Under the pieces are notes generated by a model. It saw nothing but the letters and a program-made list of their open reading frames with translations. It was not told the origin of the DNA and did not search any database. Shown here piece after piece: positions 39,862-48,251 of a stretch of DNA of 64,000 bases. A program made the translations under genes and the position numbers. Source of the DNA: an uncultured Clostridia bacterium (GTDB lineage Bacteria > Bacillota > Clostridia > TANB77 > CAG-508). How positions within the stretch are numbered: position 1 is the first letter of the stretch; each line of letters opens with the position of its first letter. The stretch is from positions 4,467-68,466 of the forward strand of contig CAKPOA010000006.1 in the NCBI GenBank assembly GCA_934169575.1, in the 5' to 3' direction.

Positions 39862-41220
39862 TCATTTAAATCTTTTACCTCTTGGTTTATTTTTTATAAA
39901 CTCATCATCATTTTCATCTGAATTTTGTTCATCAAATTCCAAAGTTGAAATATTTTCAACCTCATCTTCTTGTTTTTTCTGAATTCTATATTTTTCAATT
40001 AAAAATATAATTATAAGTATAATAATAATTCCAACTGTAGCTCCTAAAATACAATTAAATTTTAATTGAGTTTTTTTAGCTTGTTCAATAGCATTATTCA
40101 TTTCAGATAAATCAATTCCTGCTGTTTCACCTTTATTTGCTATAATTTGATATGTAGTTGTAGTATCATTAGATGGATTATATACCAAAATAGTTATAAC
40201 ATTTTCACCATCTTTTAAATCTTCATTTCCGACTATTTCAACTTTCATATTATCATTTGCAGGTTTAGCATCTAAATCAAGTTTTGAAACATCACTATTA
40301 ATATTAACCTTATATTCATAAACATCATTACTAAATTTTGGTTCTAAATTATAATTATTTATACTCAACTCTGTTAGCCCTTCTGTCACAGCCTTTTCTG
40401 TTTCTGTATTTTCATCTAAATTTGTTGTTTCAACATTTTCTTCCTCATCTTTGTTTTCTGTTGTAGTATCATCTTTTGTTGAAGTTTCAGTTTTAGTACT
40501 TTCTCTTGTAATTACTAATGTATATTTCTTTGTAGTTTTTTTATCTTCTGAAGTTACTTTTACAGTAAAACTATTTTTTCCCTCTTTTAATTTTTTTGAA
40601 CCTGTTCCACTTACTGTAGCATTTTTATCTGTTGCAGTTGCATAAATTTTTATAGTATCAACATCACTTGGAACTTTAACATTATAACTTGTTGTTCCAG
40701 ATTTAAAATTTGAAAAATCATATTTTTTAGGTGTTATTCCCAAATCCTTTAATGTTGCAACACTAGATTTCTTTGAAGAAGATGAACTTGAAGAACTTGA
40801 GCTACTTGATGAACTACTTGAAGAACTTCCACTTTCTGAATTACTACTCTGTGCTTCAGAAACTTTTATTGTAACAGAATCTGATACATTTTGAGGTATA
40901 CCTGTTGATCCATCTGAAATATCTCCACTAAGTTTTATAGTATATGTTCCCTCTTTACTTGTTTTAAAGCTTAAAGAAAAACTCTTTCTAGTATTTTCAC
41001 CATCATCAGTAACATCTGCATAACTTTTACTTATAGGACCTGAAACATGTAAATTCCATGCTGCAGCATTTACTGAAATAGTAATATTTGCTGTTTCTCC
41101 TGTACTTATTGAAGTTTTATTTGATGATATACCTGCAGATGCAGCATTTACAACAGAATATCCTGATATCATAATCAAACAAAATATTGTTAATATTATA
41201 ATTTTTCTTATCTTATTCAT
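39862..41220 (-). CDS. Surface protein with cadherin-like beta-sandwich domains, poly-Ser linker and C-terminal membrane anchor
   Basis: 452 residues. Signal peptide about 1-27 (ending VNAASA). An Ig-like domain about 30-125 is followed by a tract of more than 20 Ser near 127-150. Two domains of the cadherin-like beta-sandwich type follow: LKDLGITPKKYDFSNF near 155-240 with KKYTLVITRE at its end, and LTELSINNYNLEPKF near 290-370. A Thr/Glu-rich linker lies between them. A membrane helix near 385-407 and a charged cytoplasmic tail close the protein. It is outside-facing and anchored. It follows the dockerin-bearing autolysin by 14 bases, so the two are probably made together. Confidence 0.8.
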   Translation of the reverse strand: MNKIRKIIILTIFCLIMISGYSVVNAASAGISSNKTSISTGETANITISVNAAAWNLHVSGPISKSYADVTDDGENTRKSFSLSFKTSKEGTYTIKLSGDISDGSTGIPQNVSDSVTIKVSEAQSSNSESGSSSSSSSSSSSSSSSSSSKKSSVATLKDLGITPKKYDFSNFKSGTTSYNVKVPSDVDTIKIYATATDKNATVSGTGSKKLKEGKNSFTVKVTSEDKKTTKKYTLVITRESTKTETSTKDDTTTENKDEEENVETTNLDENTETEKAVTEGLTELSINNYNLEPKFSNDVYEYKVNINSDVSKLDLDAKPANDNMKVEIVGNEDLKDGENVITILVYNPSNDTTTTYQIIANKGETAGIDLSEMNNAIEQAKKTQLKFNCILGATVGIIIILIIIFLIEKYRIQKKQEDEVENISTLEFDEQNSDENDDEFIKNKPRGKRFK

Positions 41221-41234
41221 AAATTTTATCCTTT

Positions 41235-42467
41235 CTAATTTGTAATTCTATATGTTCCTAGCAAATGTTTTTTGATTAATAGTAAATCTCCTGAATTTAT
41301 ATTACCATCTTTATTAACATCCATTGCCAGTAAATTATTTTTATCTGTTACAACTCTTGTACCTAATAAATGTTTTTTTACTACTAATAAATCACCTGAA
41401 TTAATTTCACCATCATTATTTGCATCACCTAATTTATATGAAGTTGTTGTAGTTCTTGATGGAACTTTGCAAGCACTACTTGGCATATTTTCATATAGTG
41501 GAATAATAAATGTATAATCTCCATCTAATGCTCCAACATTTATTAATCCTCTTCTAAGTTTAGTTCCCTCATTTTGTGCTCCAAGTACATTTTGCATATA
41601 TTGATGTGTATAATGATCATATTTTGTACTTGATACATTAAATTTTTCAAAATACATTGTATTTTGACCATATTTTATGTAATTATTTGCAATTAATGAA
41701 ACGCCACCTTTTATTGATTTTAAAGGAGTATTCCAACCCTGTTTTTTAGCATATTTATATCCATTTGTTAATATTGCAGCTTTATCTTTTCCATATGCTT
41801 TAACATTGAAAAAATTATAATATCCTGAATATGTTACACCATCATTTCCTTTATATTCTTTACCTGTTGCAAGTACACCTGTACCTTTTCCTTGTTCTTG
41901 GATTATTTTTGCCACAATAAAATAGGGATTTACATCATAATCTTTTCCAATTTCAATTATAGATTTTAATAAATCATCATCATTTAAATAATCACAATTT
42001 TTCACCATTGGTTTTAAATCTTTATATGAACAATCCATATATGATAATTGTAAAAATTGGAAAATATCAACTGAATTTAATGAATTTCTTGGATCAATCA
42101 TATATTCTAATGCTTGTTCTGATGCACATCTCCATGACCCACTATCATATTCTTTGTCTTTACAATATGAACAAACCCAATCTCCAGTATAAAAATTTTT
42201 TGGAACTAAATTAGACCCATGTGTTTTATGTTCAGCACGTATTACATCATCCCAATCTAATCCTGTATAAAATACTTTTATATTCCAATTTGGGTGTTCT
42301 TTTTCTACTCGTTTTATCATGGATTTTATACCTGGATATTTATCCTCATCTATGCCATTAATATTTGAACTTGTATATTGACCAGCATATGATTTATTTT
42401 GAAATATTCCAAATATTCCTATTAGTATTACATTTATAATTAAAATTATTGCTATAGTTCTTTTCAT
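41235..42467 (-). CDS. Secreted N-acetylglucosaminidase-type autolysin with C-terminal dockerin
   Basis: 410 residues from MKRTIAIIL, chosen for GAGGTGAT upstream. Signal peptide about 1-28. The catalytic part (about 30-330) has IKSMIKRVEKEHPNWNI, TGLDWDDVI, RNSLNSVDIFQFLQLSY and the catalytic-type AKIIQEQGKGTG, followed by GYYNFFNVKAYG, as in LytB/GH73-like glucosaminidases. The last 65 residues are a type I dockerin: two calcium-loop repeats, DANNDGEINSGDLLVVKKHL and DVNKDGNINSGDLLLIKKHL, near 350 and 385. Dockerins normally bind cohesins of a scaffold. No canonical cohesin is visible in the window. Confidence 0.88.
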   Translation of the reverse strand: MKRTIAIILIINVILIGIFGIFQNKSYAGQYTSSNINGIDEDKYPGIKSMIKRVEKEHPNWNIKVFYTGLDWDDVIRAEHKTHGSNLVPKNFYTGDWVCSYCKDKEYDSGSWRCASEQALEYMIDPRNSLNSVDIFQFLQLSYMDCSYKDLKPMVKNCDYLNDDDLLKSIIEIGKDYDVNPYFIVAKIIQEQGKGTGVLATGKEYKGNDGVTYSGYYNFFNVKAYGKDKAAILTNGYKYAKKQGWNTPLKSIKGGVSLIANNYIKYGQNTMYFEKFNVSSTKYDHYTHQYMQNVLGAQNEGTKLRRGLINVGALDGDYTFIIPLYENMPSSACKVPSRTTTTSYKLGDANNDGEINSGDLLVVKKHLLGTRVVTDKNNLLAMDVNKDGNINSGDLLLIKKHLLGTYRITN

Positions 42468-42504
42468 ATTATCACCTCTTATGTACATTTTTTATTTCAT
42501 ATAT

Positions 42505-42533
42505 AGTATATCGTTTATCCAAACATAAGTCAA
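42505..42533 (-). promoter_or_regulatory. Sigma-A promoter of the autolysin operon
   Basis: TTGACT, 17 bases, TATACT on the minus strand, about 40 bases before the start. Confidence 0.75.
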
Positions 42534-42584
42534 CAAAATTCGCCAAGTTTTTTTATAATATTATTAATTCTTTTTATTTGATAT

Positions 42585-42734
42585 TTAGGTATTTTCATTG
42601 AATCATTTTTTTAATACTGCGCAAGCGACCAAACGAGCACAGCGAGTGCGATTGGAGCAATTTTCATTTATTTAATCTTAGATATGGAAATTGCAACTGC
42701 AAAGTATTAAAAATAATTCAATGAAAATACCTAA
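42585..42734 (+). repeat. Dispersed palindromic element, copy C
   Basis: 26-base arms at 42585-42610 and 42709-42734 match at 25 positions. The arm sequence (TTAGGTATTTTCATTGAA) is unlike that of other copies. Core as in copy A, here with GCACAGCGAGTGC and the inner stem GCAATTTTCAT/ATGGAAATTGC. Orientation is opposite to the flanking genes. It lies between ychF and the autolysin promoter. Confidence 0.9.
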
Positions 42735-42746
42735 GCTTAATAAATA

Positions 42747-43838
42747 TTAAACATTAAATTTAAATAATACAATATCTCCATCTTTCATTATATATTCTTT
42801 ACCTTCTGAGCGTACAAGACCTTTTTCTTTTGCAGCATTTAAAGAACCTTCTCTTATTAAATCATCATAAGACACAACTTCTGCTTTAATAAAACCTCTT
42901 TCAATATCAGAGTGAATTTTTCCAGCCGCCTCAGGAGCTTTTGTTCCTTTTTTTATTGTCCAAGCTCTAACCTCTGGTTCACCAGCAGTCAAGAAAGACA
43001 TTAAACCTAATAAATCATAACTCTTTTTAATTAATTTATCTAATCCAGATTCCTCAAGTCCAATTGCCTCTAACATTTCTTTTTTATCCTCATCATCTAA
43101 TGTTGATATTTCTTCTTCAATTTTAACACAAAGTGGAACAATTTCCGAATTCTCTTTTTCTGCATATTGTTTAACTTTTAAAACATTTTCATCATTTTCC
43201 CAATTTCCAATTTGTTCTTCAGAAATATTTGCAACATAAATTATAGGTTTTATAGTTAAAAGAAAAATATCTTTTAAAATTTCTCTTTCATCATCACTAT
43301 AATCTAAACTTCTTGCAGAAACACCATTTTCTAAATTCTGTTTAATTTTCTTTAATAAATCTATTTCTGCCTGATATTTTTTATCTGATTTTAACATTTT
43401 TACAGCTTTTTCTAACCTTTTATCAACAGTTTCAATATCTGCAAAAATCAATTCTAGATTAATTGTTTCAATATCTCTTATTGGATCAATTTTTCCATCA
43501 ACATGTGTTACATTAGAATTTTCAAAACATCTTACAACTTCACATATTGCATCTGTTTCTCTAATATGTGACAAAAATTTATTTCCTAAACCTTCTCCTT
43601 TGCTTGCACCCCTTACTAATCCTGCTATATCTACAAATTCTACTATTGCATGAGTTACTTTTTGTGGATTATACATTTTAGCTAAATTATCTAATCTCTC
43701 ATCAGGTACAGCTACAATTCCAACATTTGGTTCTATAGTGCAAAAAGGATAATTTGCACATTCTGCACCTGCTTTTGTTATACTATTAAATAATGTACTT
43801 TTTCCTACATTTGGTAATCCAACTATTCCAATTTTCAT
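42747..43838 (-). CDS. ychF: Ribosome-binding GTPase/ATPase YchF (OLA1 family)
   Basis: 363 residues. MKIGIVGLPNVGKSTLFNSITKAG split at the start gives the G1 loop, followed by YPFCTIEPNVGIVAVPD, DIAGLVRGASKGEGLGNKFL (G3) and the altered G4 typical of the family (YVANISEEQ). The C-terminal TGS-like domain contains FLTAGEPEVRAWTI and ends KDGDIVLFKFNV, the exact family ending. Housekeeping. Confidence 0.97.
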   Translation of the reverse strand: MKIGIVGLPNVGKSTLFNSITKAGAECANYPFCTIEPNVGIVAVPDERLDNLAKMYNPQKVTHAIVEFVDIAGLVRGASKGEGLGNKFLSHIRETDAICEVVRCFENSNVTHVDGKIDPIRDIETINLELIFADIETVDKRLEKAVKMLKSDKKYQAEIDLLKKIKQNLENGVSARSLDYSDDEREILKDIFLLTIKPIIYVANISEEQIGNWENDENVLKVKQYAEKENSEIVPLCVKIEEEISTLDDEDKKEMLEAIGLEESGLDKLIKKSYDLLGLMSFLTAGEPEVRAWTIKKGTKAPEAAGKIHSDIERGFIKAEVVSYDDLIREGSLNAAKEKGLVRSEGKEYIMKDGDIVLFKFNV

Positions 43839-43963
43839 TTATATCATTCCTTCCTAATTTCATATATATTTTAAAATATTCACTAAAAAAAGTCAAGAGA
43901 CAAGTTGATTTTTTCATATAATAGTGATATATTTATATCAGATTTTTTGAAAGGAAGTTACAT

Positions 43964-44836
43964 ATGGAAGACACTCGCTTTAATAAAACGAAAAAAGTTG
44001 GAATTTTAGGAATTATTGGAAATCTCTTCTTGCTATTTATAAAAGCTCTAATGGGTTTTTCAACACATAGTCAAGCAATGATTGCAGATGCTTTTAATAG
44101 TGGAGGAGATATTTTTGCATCACTTATGACTTTTATCGGAAATAAAATCTCCAGTGTGCCACATGATGATGACCATAATTTTGGACATGGAAAAGCAGAA
44201 TATATTTTTTCTATGTTTATTGGAATTTCAATGCTGCTTGTTACTTTTAAATTATTATCAAATGCAATAAATTCTTTAATATATGGTAGTACATTAAAAT
44301 TCTCTTGGGGATTAATCATAGTTTGTATAATTACAATTCTAACAAAATTTTGTCTATTTTTATATACAAATCATGTATCCAAAAAAATAGACAATATCCT
44401 TTTAAAAGCAAATGTAGTAGATCATAGAAATGATTGTATAGTTACAACTTTTACTTTAATTTCTACTTTACTTAGTTTAAAAGGTATTTATGTTTTTGAC
44501 AGTATTGTTGGAATTGGAATTTCCTTATGGATTGGTTATACAGGATTTAAAATTTTTCTTGAAAGTTATAATGTTTTGATGGATGTTTCTGTTGATGAAG
44601 AAACTAAAAATACTATTCTTACAATCGCAAATAAATATGATGATATTCAAAAAGTAATTAATATTTCATCATCACCTGTAGGATATAAATATATGATTTT
44701 TATAACAATAGGTGTTGATGGAAATATGACTACAACAAATAGTCATAAACTTGCAGATACTCTTGAAAAAGATGTTTCAACTTTAACTAATGTTTACACT
44801 ACTATCGTACATGTAGAACCTATTATCAAAAAATAA
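43964..44836 (+). CDS. Cation diffusion facilitator family metal transporter
   Basis: 290 residues. Six membrane helices. Metal-site motifs: DAFNSGGDIFASL near 45 (an HxxxD/NxxxD-type site in helix 2), HNFGHGKAEYI near 73 and DHRNDC in helix 5 near 150. The cytoplasmic C-terminal domain has HKLADTLEKDV and ends with TIVHVEPI. It exports Zn2+, Fe2+ or Mn2+ in exchange for protons. The specific metal cannot be assigned. It is alone on the plus strand with a GAAAGGAAG ribosome site. A shared terminator separates it from the convergent trxB-like gene. Confidence 0.88.
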   Translation: MEDTRFNKTKKVGILGIIGNLFLLFIKALMGFSTHSQAMIADAFNSGGDIFASLMTFIGNKISSVPHDDDHNFGHGKAEYIFSMFIGISMLLVTFKLLSNAINSLIYGSTLKFSWGLIIVCIITILTKFCLFLYTNHVSKKIDNILLKANVVDHRNDCIVTTFTLISTLLSLKGIYVFDSIVGIGISLWIGYTGFKIFLESYNVLMDVSVDEETKNTILTIANKYDDIQKVINISSSPVGYKYMIFITIGVDGNMTTTNSHKLADTLEKDVSTLTNVYTTIVHVEPIIKK

Positions 44837-44866
44837 CCGTGATTTTTTTAATCACGGCTATTTTTT
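44837..44866. terminator. Bidirectional terminator overlapping the stop of the thioredoxin reductase-like gene
   Basis: CCGTGATT and AATCACGG pair around TTTTT/A, with T-runs after it on the plus strand. The stop codon of the minus-strand gene is inside the hairpin, so ribosome arrival may affect folding. Confidence 0.8.
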
Positions 44867-45726
44867 ATTTTCTTAATTATTTCAAGACCAGCTACAGTCC
44901 CTTGATAAACAGCTTTTGAAATTTGCAAAATTCCGCCAGTGCAATCACCACAAGCATAAATATTTGGCACATTAGTTTCCATTTTATCATTTACAACAAT
45001 ATAATCTTCTATAATTTTTGCACCTATTTTTTTTGCAAAATCTACACTACTTGCTGTCCCTTCTGCAATAAATACACCATCAATATTTTTTGATGTCCCA
45101 TCTTCAAATACAATTTTCTCTATGTTTTTTTCTCCATCAAATTCTTTTATTTTTTTTGTATTTATCTCAATATCTTTCCTATTTTCTATAGCATTTTTTC
45201 CATTTGTAAGCATAGTTATATTAGATGTAACATTAGATAAATTATCAATTTCTTCAATTGCATAATATCCATTTCCAAGAACTGCTACATTTTTATTTTT
45301 ATAAAACATAGCATCACAAATTGCACAATAACTTATACCTTTTCCTTCAAATTCTGCTATTCCCTTTATGTTAGGCTTCTTTCTATTTATTCCTGTTGCT
45401 AGGATTACTGTTTTTGTAATAAATTTTTCATCAATCCCTTGGTTTGCAATAATTATTTCATAACAATTATTTTCTGCATATTTAATTCCTACAACTTCTT
45501 TTTTTAAGAAATTTACACCTAATCTTTTTGCCTGATTAATACCATTTTGCATTAATTTTTCACCAGAAATAGGTTCATCAAATCCATAATAATTTTCAAT
45601 TATTTCAGCTTTTTTTGCTATACTTTTATTTTCTGATATTACCAATATTTTTAAACCAGCTCTTACCATATATATACTTGCAGATATACCTGCTGGACCA
45701 GAGCCTATTATTATACAATCATACAT
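44848..45726 (-). CDS. Thioredoxin reductase-like flavoprotein lacking the usual NADPH motif
   Basis: 292 residues. FAD loop IIGSGPAGISASIYMVRAG, redox-active CAIC at about 131-134 and the C-terminal FAD motif ACGDCTGG near 262. The second Rossmann motif reads LGNGYYAIEE instead of GGGNSAxEE, and the HRRxxxR NADPH-phosphate site is replaced by MLTNGKNAIEN. Known clostridial relatives with such changes use ferredoxin instead of NADPH, so that is the likely electron source. It follows thioredoxin after 8 bases, and the two should act as a pair. Confidence 0.85.
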   Translation of the reverse strand: MYDCIIIGSGPAGISASIYMVRAGLKILVISENKSIAKKAEIIENYYGFDEPISGEKLMQNGINQAKRLGVNFLKKEVVGIKYAENNCYEIIIANQGIDEKFITKTVILATGINRKKPNIKGIAEFEGKGISYCAICDAMFYKNKNVAVLGNGYYAIEEIDNLSNVTSNITMLTNGKNAIENRKDIEINTKKIKEFDGEKNIEKIVFEDGTSKNIDGVFIAEGTASSVDFAKKIGAKIIEDYIVVNDKMETNVPNIYACGDCTGGILQISKAVYQGTVAGLEIIKKIKNSRD

Positions 45727-45734
45727 ACATACTC

Positions 45735-46043
45735 CTATTTTACTAATTCTAACATTTCAGACTTATCTATAAGTCCAACACTTCTATTTACTTCTTCACC
45801 ATTTTTTATAACAACTAATGTTGGTATTGACATCACACCATACTTTACAGCTAAATCAGGTAATTCATCTACATTTATTTTTACAACTTTTACTTTTTCA
45901 TTTTCTTTTGCAAATTGTTCAATTATCGGTGACAACATTTTACATGGTCCACACCAATCAGCGAAAAAATCTATTAATACTGTTTTTTCACTTTCTAAAA
46001 CTTCTTTTTCAAAATTATCATCATTGATTTTTAATATTTCCAT
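45735..46043 (-). CDS. trxA: Thioredoxin
   Basis: 102 residues from MEILKINDDNF. Active site WCGPCK near 27-32, preceded by FFAD, with cis-Pro in SIPTLVV near 72. A TTG four codons upstream overlaps the AAAGGA site and is less likely. Cytoplasmic disulfide reductant paired with the adjacent reductase. Confidence 0.95.
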   Translation of the reverse strand: MEILKINDDNFEKEVLESEKTVLIDFFADWCGPCKMLSPIIEQFAKENEKVKVVKINVDELPDLAVKYGVMSIPTLVVIKNGEEVNRSVGLIDKSEMLELVK

Positions 46044-46094
46044 AATAACTATCAATCCTTTCTTTTATATTATATCACTAAATTACTTTTTTAT

Positions 46095-47063
46095 TTAAAC
46101 TATTTTGTTATACAAATATTGCATATATTTATATACTCCATTTGCCCAATTTTTATCAGATGCATATCTCTTATTTACACTTGTTAATGTATTTCCACTA
46201 TAATAACTACCTTTAGCTTTTTGTCCATCATATATACTTGTACCAGCTGGATTCAAATAATATTTCACAAAAACTCTTGCAATTAAATCAATTGATTCTG
46301 CATAGTTTTCAAAAGAATATGCTCCATTATATGGATTTGAATCATATGCTCCATATCCAAATAAATTATATTTATTTCTTGCAATTTTTGATGTTCCCCA
46401 TGCACTTTCATGTATTCCAACAGCTGCAACAAATAATCCATTAATATTATATTGTTCTTCTATATAATAAAAATATTTTGCATTATCTTGAAAAATATTA
46501 TTTTTATCTTTATCATCTGTTAAAGCTTTTGTAAATTGTTCTAAACTATATCCACTTGGCTTATTTAATGCAATATTAAAATCTAAAGTATTATCTGTTT
46601 TTTTAGTTTCTGGTTTTACATACTTTTTTGTTCCAATTTGAATAATTTTATTTATTGATGATTTTACTACAACTGCAGATACTTGTTCTTCTTTTATTAG
46701 CTCTCCATTTTCATCATATACTCTTTTAGTTGTTATTGCTTGAACGCCATTTCTTCCTTCTTGTGATACTCTGGTTTCTCCAATATATATTTCATCACTA
46801 TTTTGATATTTTGTTATATATTCTAATTCTTCTTCTTGTACGGTTATTTCTTCTCTATATCCTATTTTATTCGAATTTTCTTTTATTATTTCATCTAAAT
46901 CTACTTTTTGTGCAGTACTTATTTGTACATTTTTTTCTGTTTCAAATTCTTTTGCATAAGTATTTTTTTCTGATTTATTTATAACACAAATAAAAGCTAT
47001 ACAAATTAATAATAATATTACAATTATTACTATTTTTTTATTTATTTTTTCTTTTGAGATCAT
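46095..47063 (-). CDS. Membrane-anchored or secreted autolysin: G5 domain plus glucosaminidase
   Basis: 322 residues from MISKEKINKK, with AGGTGA 5 bases upstream. One N-terminal hydrophobic helix (about 8-30). A G5 domain near 70-145 (GYREEITVQEEELEYITKYQ, ending ITTKRVYDENGELIKEEQV) probably binds cell wall sugars. The C-terminal part (about 185-320) is a GH73-like glucosaminidase with VAAVGIHESAWGTSKIARNKYNLFGYGA split around the catalytic Glu. It should cut peptidoglycan glycan strands. It has its own promoter. Confidence 0.88.
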   Translation of the reverse strand: MISKEKINKKIVIIVILLLICIAFICVINKSEKNTYAKEFETEKNVQISTAQKVDLDEIIKENSNKIGYREEITVQEEELEYITKYQNSDEIYIGETRVSQEGRNGVQAITTKRVYDENGELIKEEQVSAVVVKSSINKIIQIGTKKYVKPETKKTDNTLDFNIALNKPSGYSLEQFTKALTDDKDKNNIFQDNAKYFYYIEEQYNINGLFVAAVGIHESAWGTSKIARNKYNLFGYGAYDSNPYNGAYSFENYAESIDLIARVFVKYYLNPAGTSIYDGQKAKGSYYSGNTLTSVNKRYASDKNWANGVYKYMQYLYNKIV

Positions 47064-47080
47064 TTTCATCACCTAATTTT

Positions 47081-47109
47081 ATTGTAATATTTATGACCAT
47101 TTTTGTCAA
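47081..47109 (-). promoter_or_regulatory. Promoter of the G5/glucosaminidase gene
   Basis: Consensus TTGACA, 17 bases, TACAAT on the minus strand. Confidence 0.75.
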
Positions 47110-47171
47110 TATAAATTTTAAAAGAGACAATTATTATGGTTGCAAATCAGCCTAAAATTAATTCAAACTTG

Positions 47172-47316
47172 ATATTTATATTGTATTATTTTTTTCATAC
47201 TTTGCAGTCGCAATTTCCATATTTAAAAATTAATTAAATGAAAATTGCTCCAATCGCACTCGCTTTGCTCGTTTGATCGCTTACGCAGTATTTAAAAAAT
47301 AATACAATATAAATAT
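47172..47316 (-). repeat. Dispersed palindromic element, copy D
   Basis: Perfect 23-base arms at 47172-47194 and 47294-47316, with the TATTGTATTA motif also seen in copy B. The core is on the minus strand (ACTGCGTAAGCGATC, GAGCAAAGCGAG). Outside the arms a further imperfect inverted repeat, AAGAGAC at 47122-47128 and GTCTCTT at 47358-47364, brackets the region. Same direction as the neighbouring genes. It occupies the gap between cyclophilin and autolysin genes. Confidence 0.9.
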
Positions 47317-47369
47317 TCAAATCACAGATTTTAATTTGCTTGCTTATACATAATATAGTCTCTTAAATT

Positions 47370-48185
47370 TTATTGTGTTACTTGACTTGAAAGTCCATAA
47401 TAATTATATAACCATGTCATATAATCAAAAGGTTTCATTGTTTCAGGCATACCATAATCAACTCCAAAAGTATCAACAGAAACTGATGAAATTTTTACAT
47501 CCTGAACAGGTGTTGATTTTTCAGAAGAACTTGATGAATCAGAACTATTATCATCTGAATCAGATTTTACTTCAACTTCTGCAATTTTTTTAACAACATC
47601 CATTCCCTCAATTACTTTACCAAAACCAGCATAATATCCACTTAAAGAAGTATAATTATTTGTTGTCATGATAAAAAATTGTGTTCCTGCAGAATTATAA
47701 GATTCTTCAGCTAATGTTGATGAATACTGAGTATAATCTCCTCTTGCCATAGCAATAACACCTTCTGTTAAATTTAAATCATTTTGTTCAAATTTATTTG
47801 CAGCCATTTCTCCTTTTATACAATATTCTGTTTGATCATCATTTCCATTTAAATTTCCAAGTTTTGCACTACCTTTTCCAGTTCCTTCAGAATCTCCACC
47901 TTGTATCATAAAATCTTTTATAACTCTATGAAATTTTAATCCATTATAAAATCCATTATTTGCAAGTTTTACAAAATTCTTAACAGTATTTGGTGCTTTA
48001 TCTGGATATAATTCAATTTTAATAGTACCAAAATTTTCAACTTCCATTGTTACAATAGGATTACTTATATTTAAAGTTTTCTTTTTATAATATCCCACAA
48101 ACAAATATGAAAGTATAGCAATTATTAATATAAATGCAATACATGTTATTATAATATTTATTTTTTTATTTTTCTTTTCTTCCAT
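47370..48185 (-). CDS. Membrane-anchored cyclophilin-type peptidyl-prolyl isomerase
   Basis: 271 residues from MEEKKNKKINI, with GGAGG 8 bases upstream. One membrane helix near 10-32 places the rest outside the cell. The cyclophilin domain (about 50-225) has GTIKIELYPDKAPNTVKNFV, FHRVIKDFMIQGGD with the catalytic Arg, and GTQFFIMT. An acidic Ser-rich insertion (SDSDDNSSDSSSSSEKS) lies near 205-225. It likely assists folding of exported proteins. Own promoter upstream. Confidence 0.9.
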   Translation of the reverse strand: MEEKKNKKINIIITCIAFILIIAILSYLFVGYYKKKTLNISNPIVTMEVENFGTIKIELYPDKAPNTVKNFVKLANNGFYNGLKFHRVIKDFMIQGGDSEGTGKGSAKLGNLNGNDDQTEYCIKGEMAANKFEQNDLNLTEGVIAMARGDYTQYSSTLAEESYNSAGTQFFIMTTNNYTSLSGYYAGFGKVIEGMDVVKKIAEVEVKSDSDDNSSDSSSSSEKSTPVQDVKISSVSVDTFGVDYGMPETMKPFDYMTWLYNYYGLSSQVTQ

Positions 48186-48218
48186 CTTTAATTCCTCCAA
48201 ACTTGTTTTGCTTTTTCT

Positions 48219-48247
48219 ATATTACAATATTTTTCTTAGTATGTCAA
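48219..48247 (-). promoter_or_regulatory. Promoter of the cyclophilin gene
   Basis: Consensus TTGACA, 17 bases, TAATAT on the minus strand. Confidence 0.7.
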
Positions 48248-48251
48248 TAAT

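Noticed and set aside
39862..41220. Cohesin domain in the surface protein
   Set aside because: The N-terminal domain is about 95 residues and lacks recognisable cohesin landmarks; called Ig-like only.
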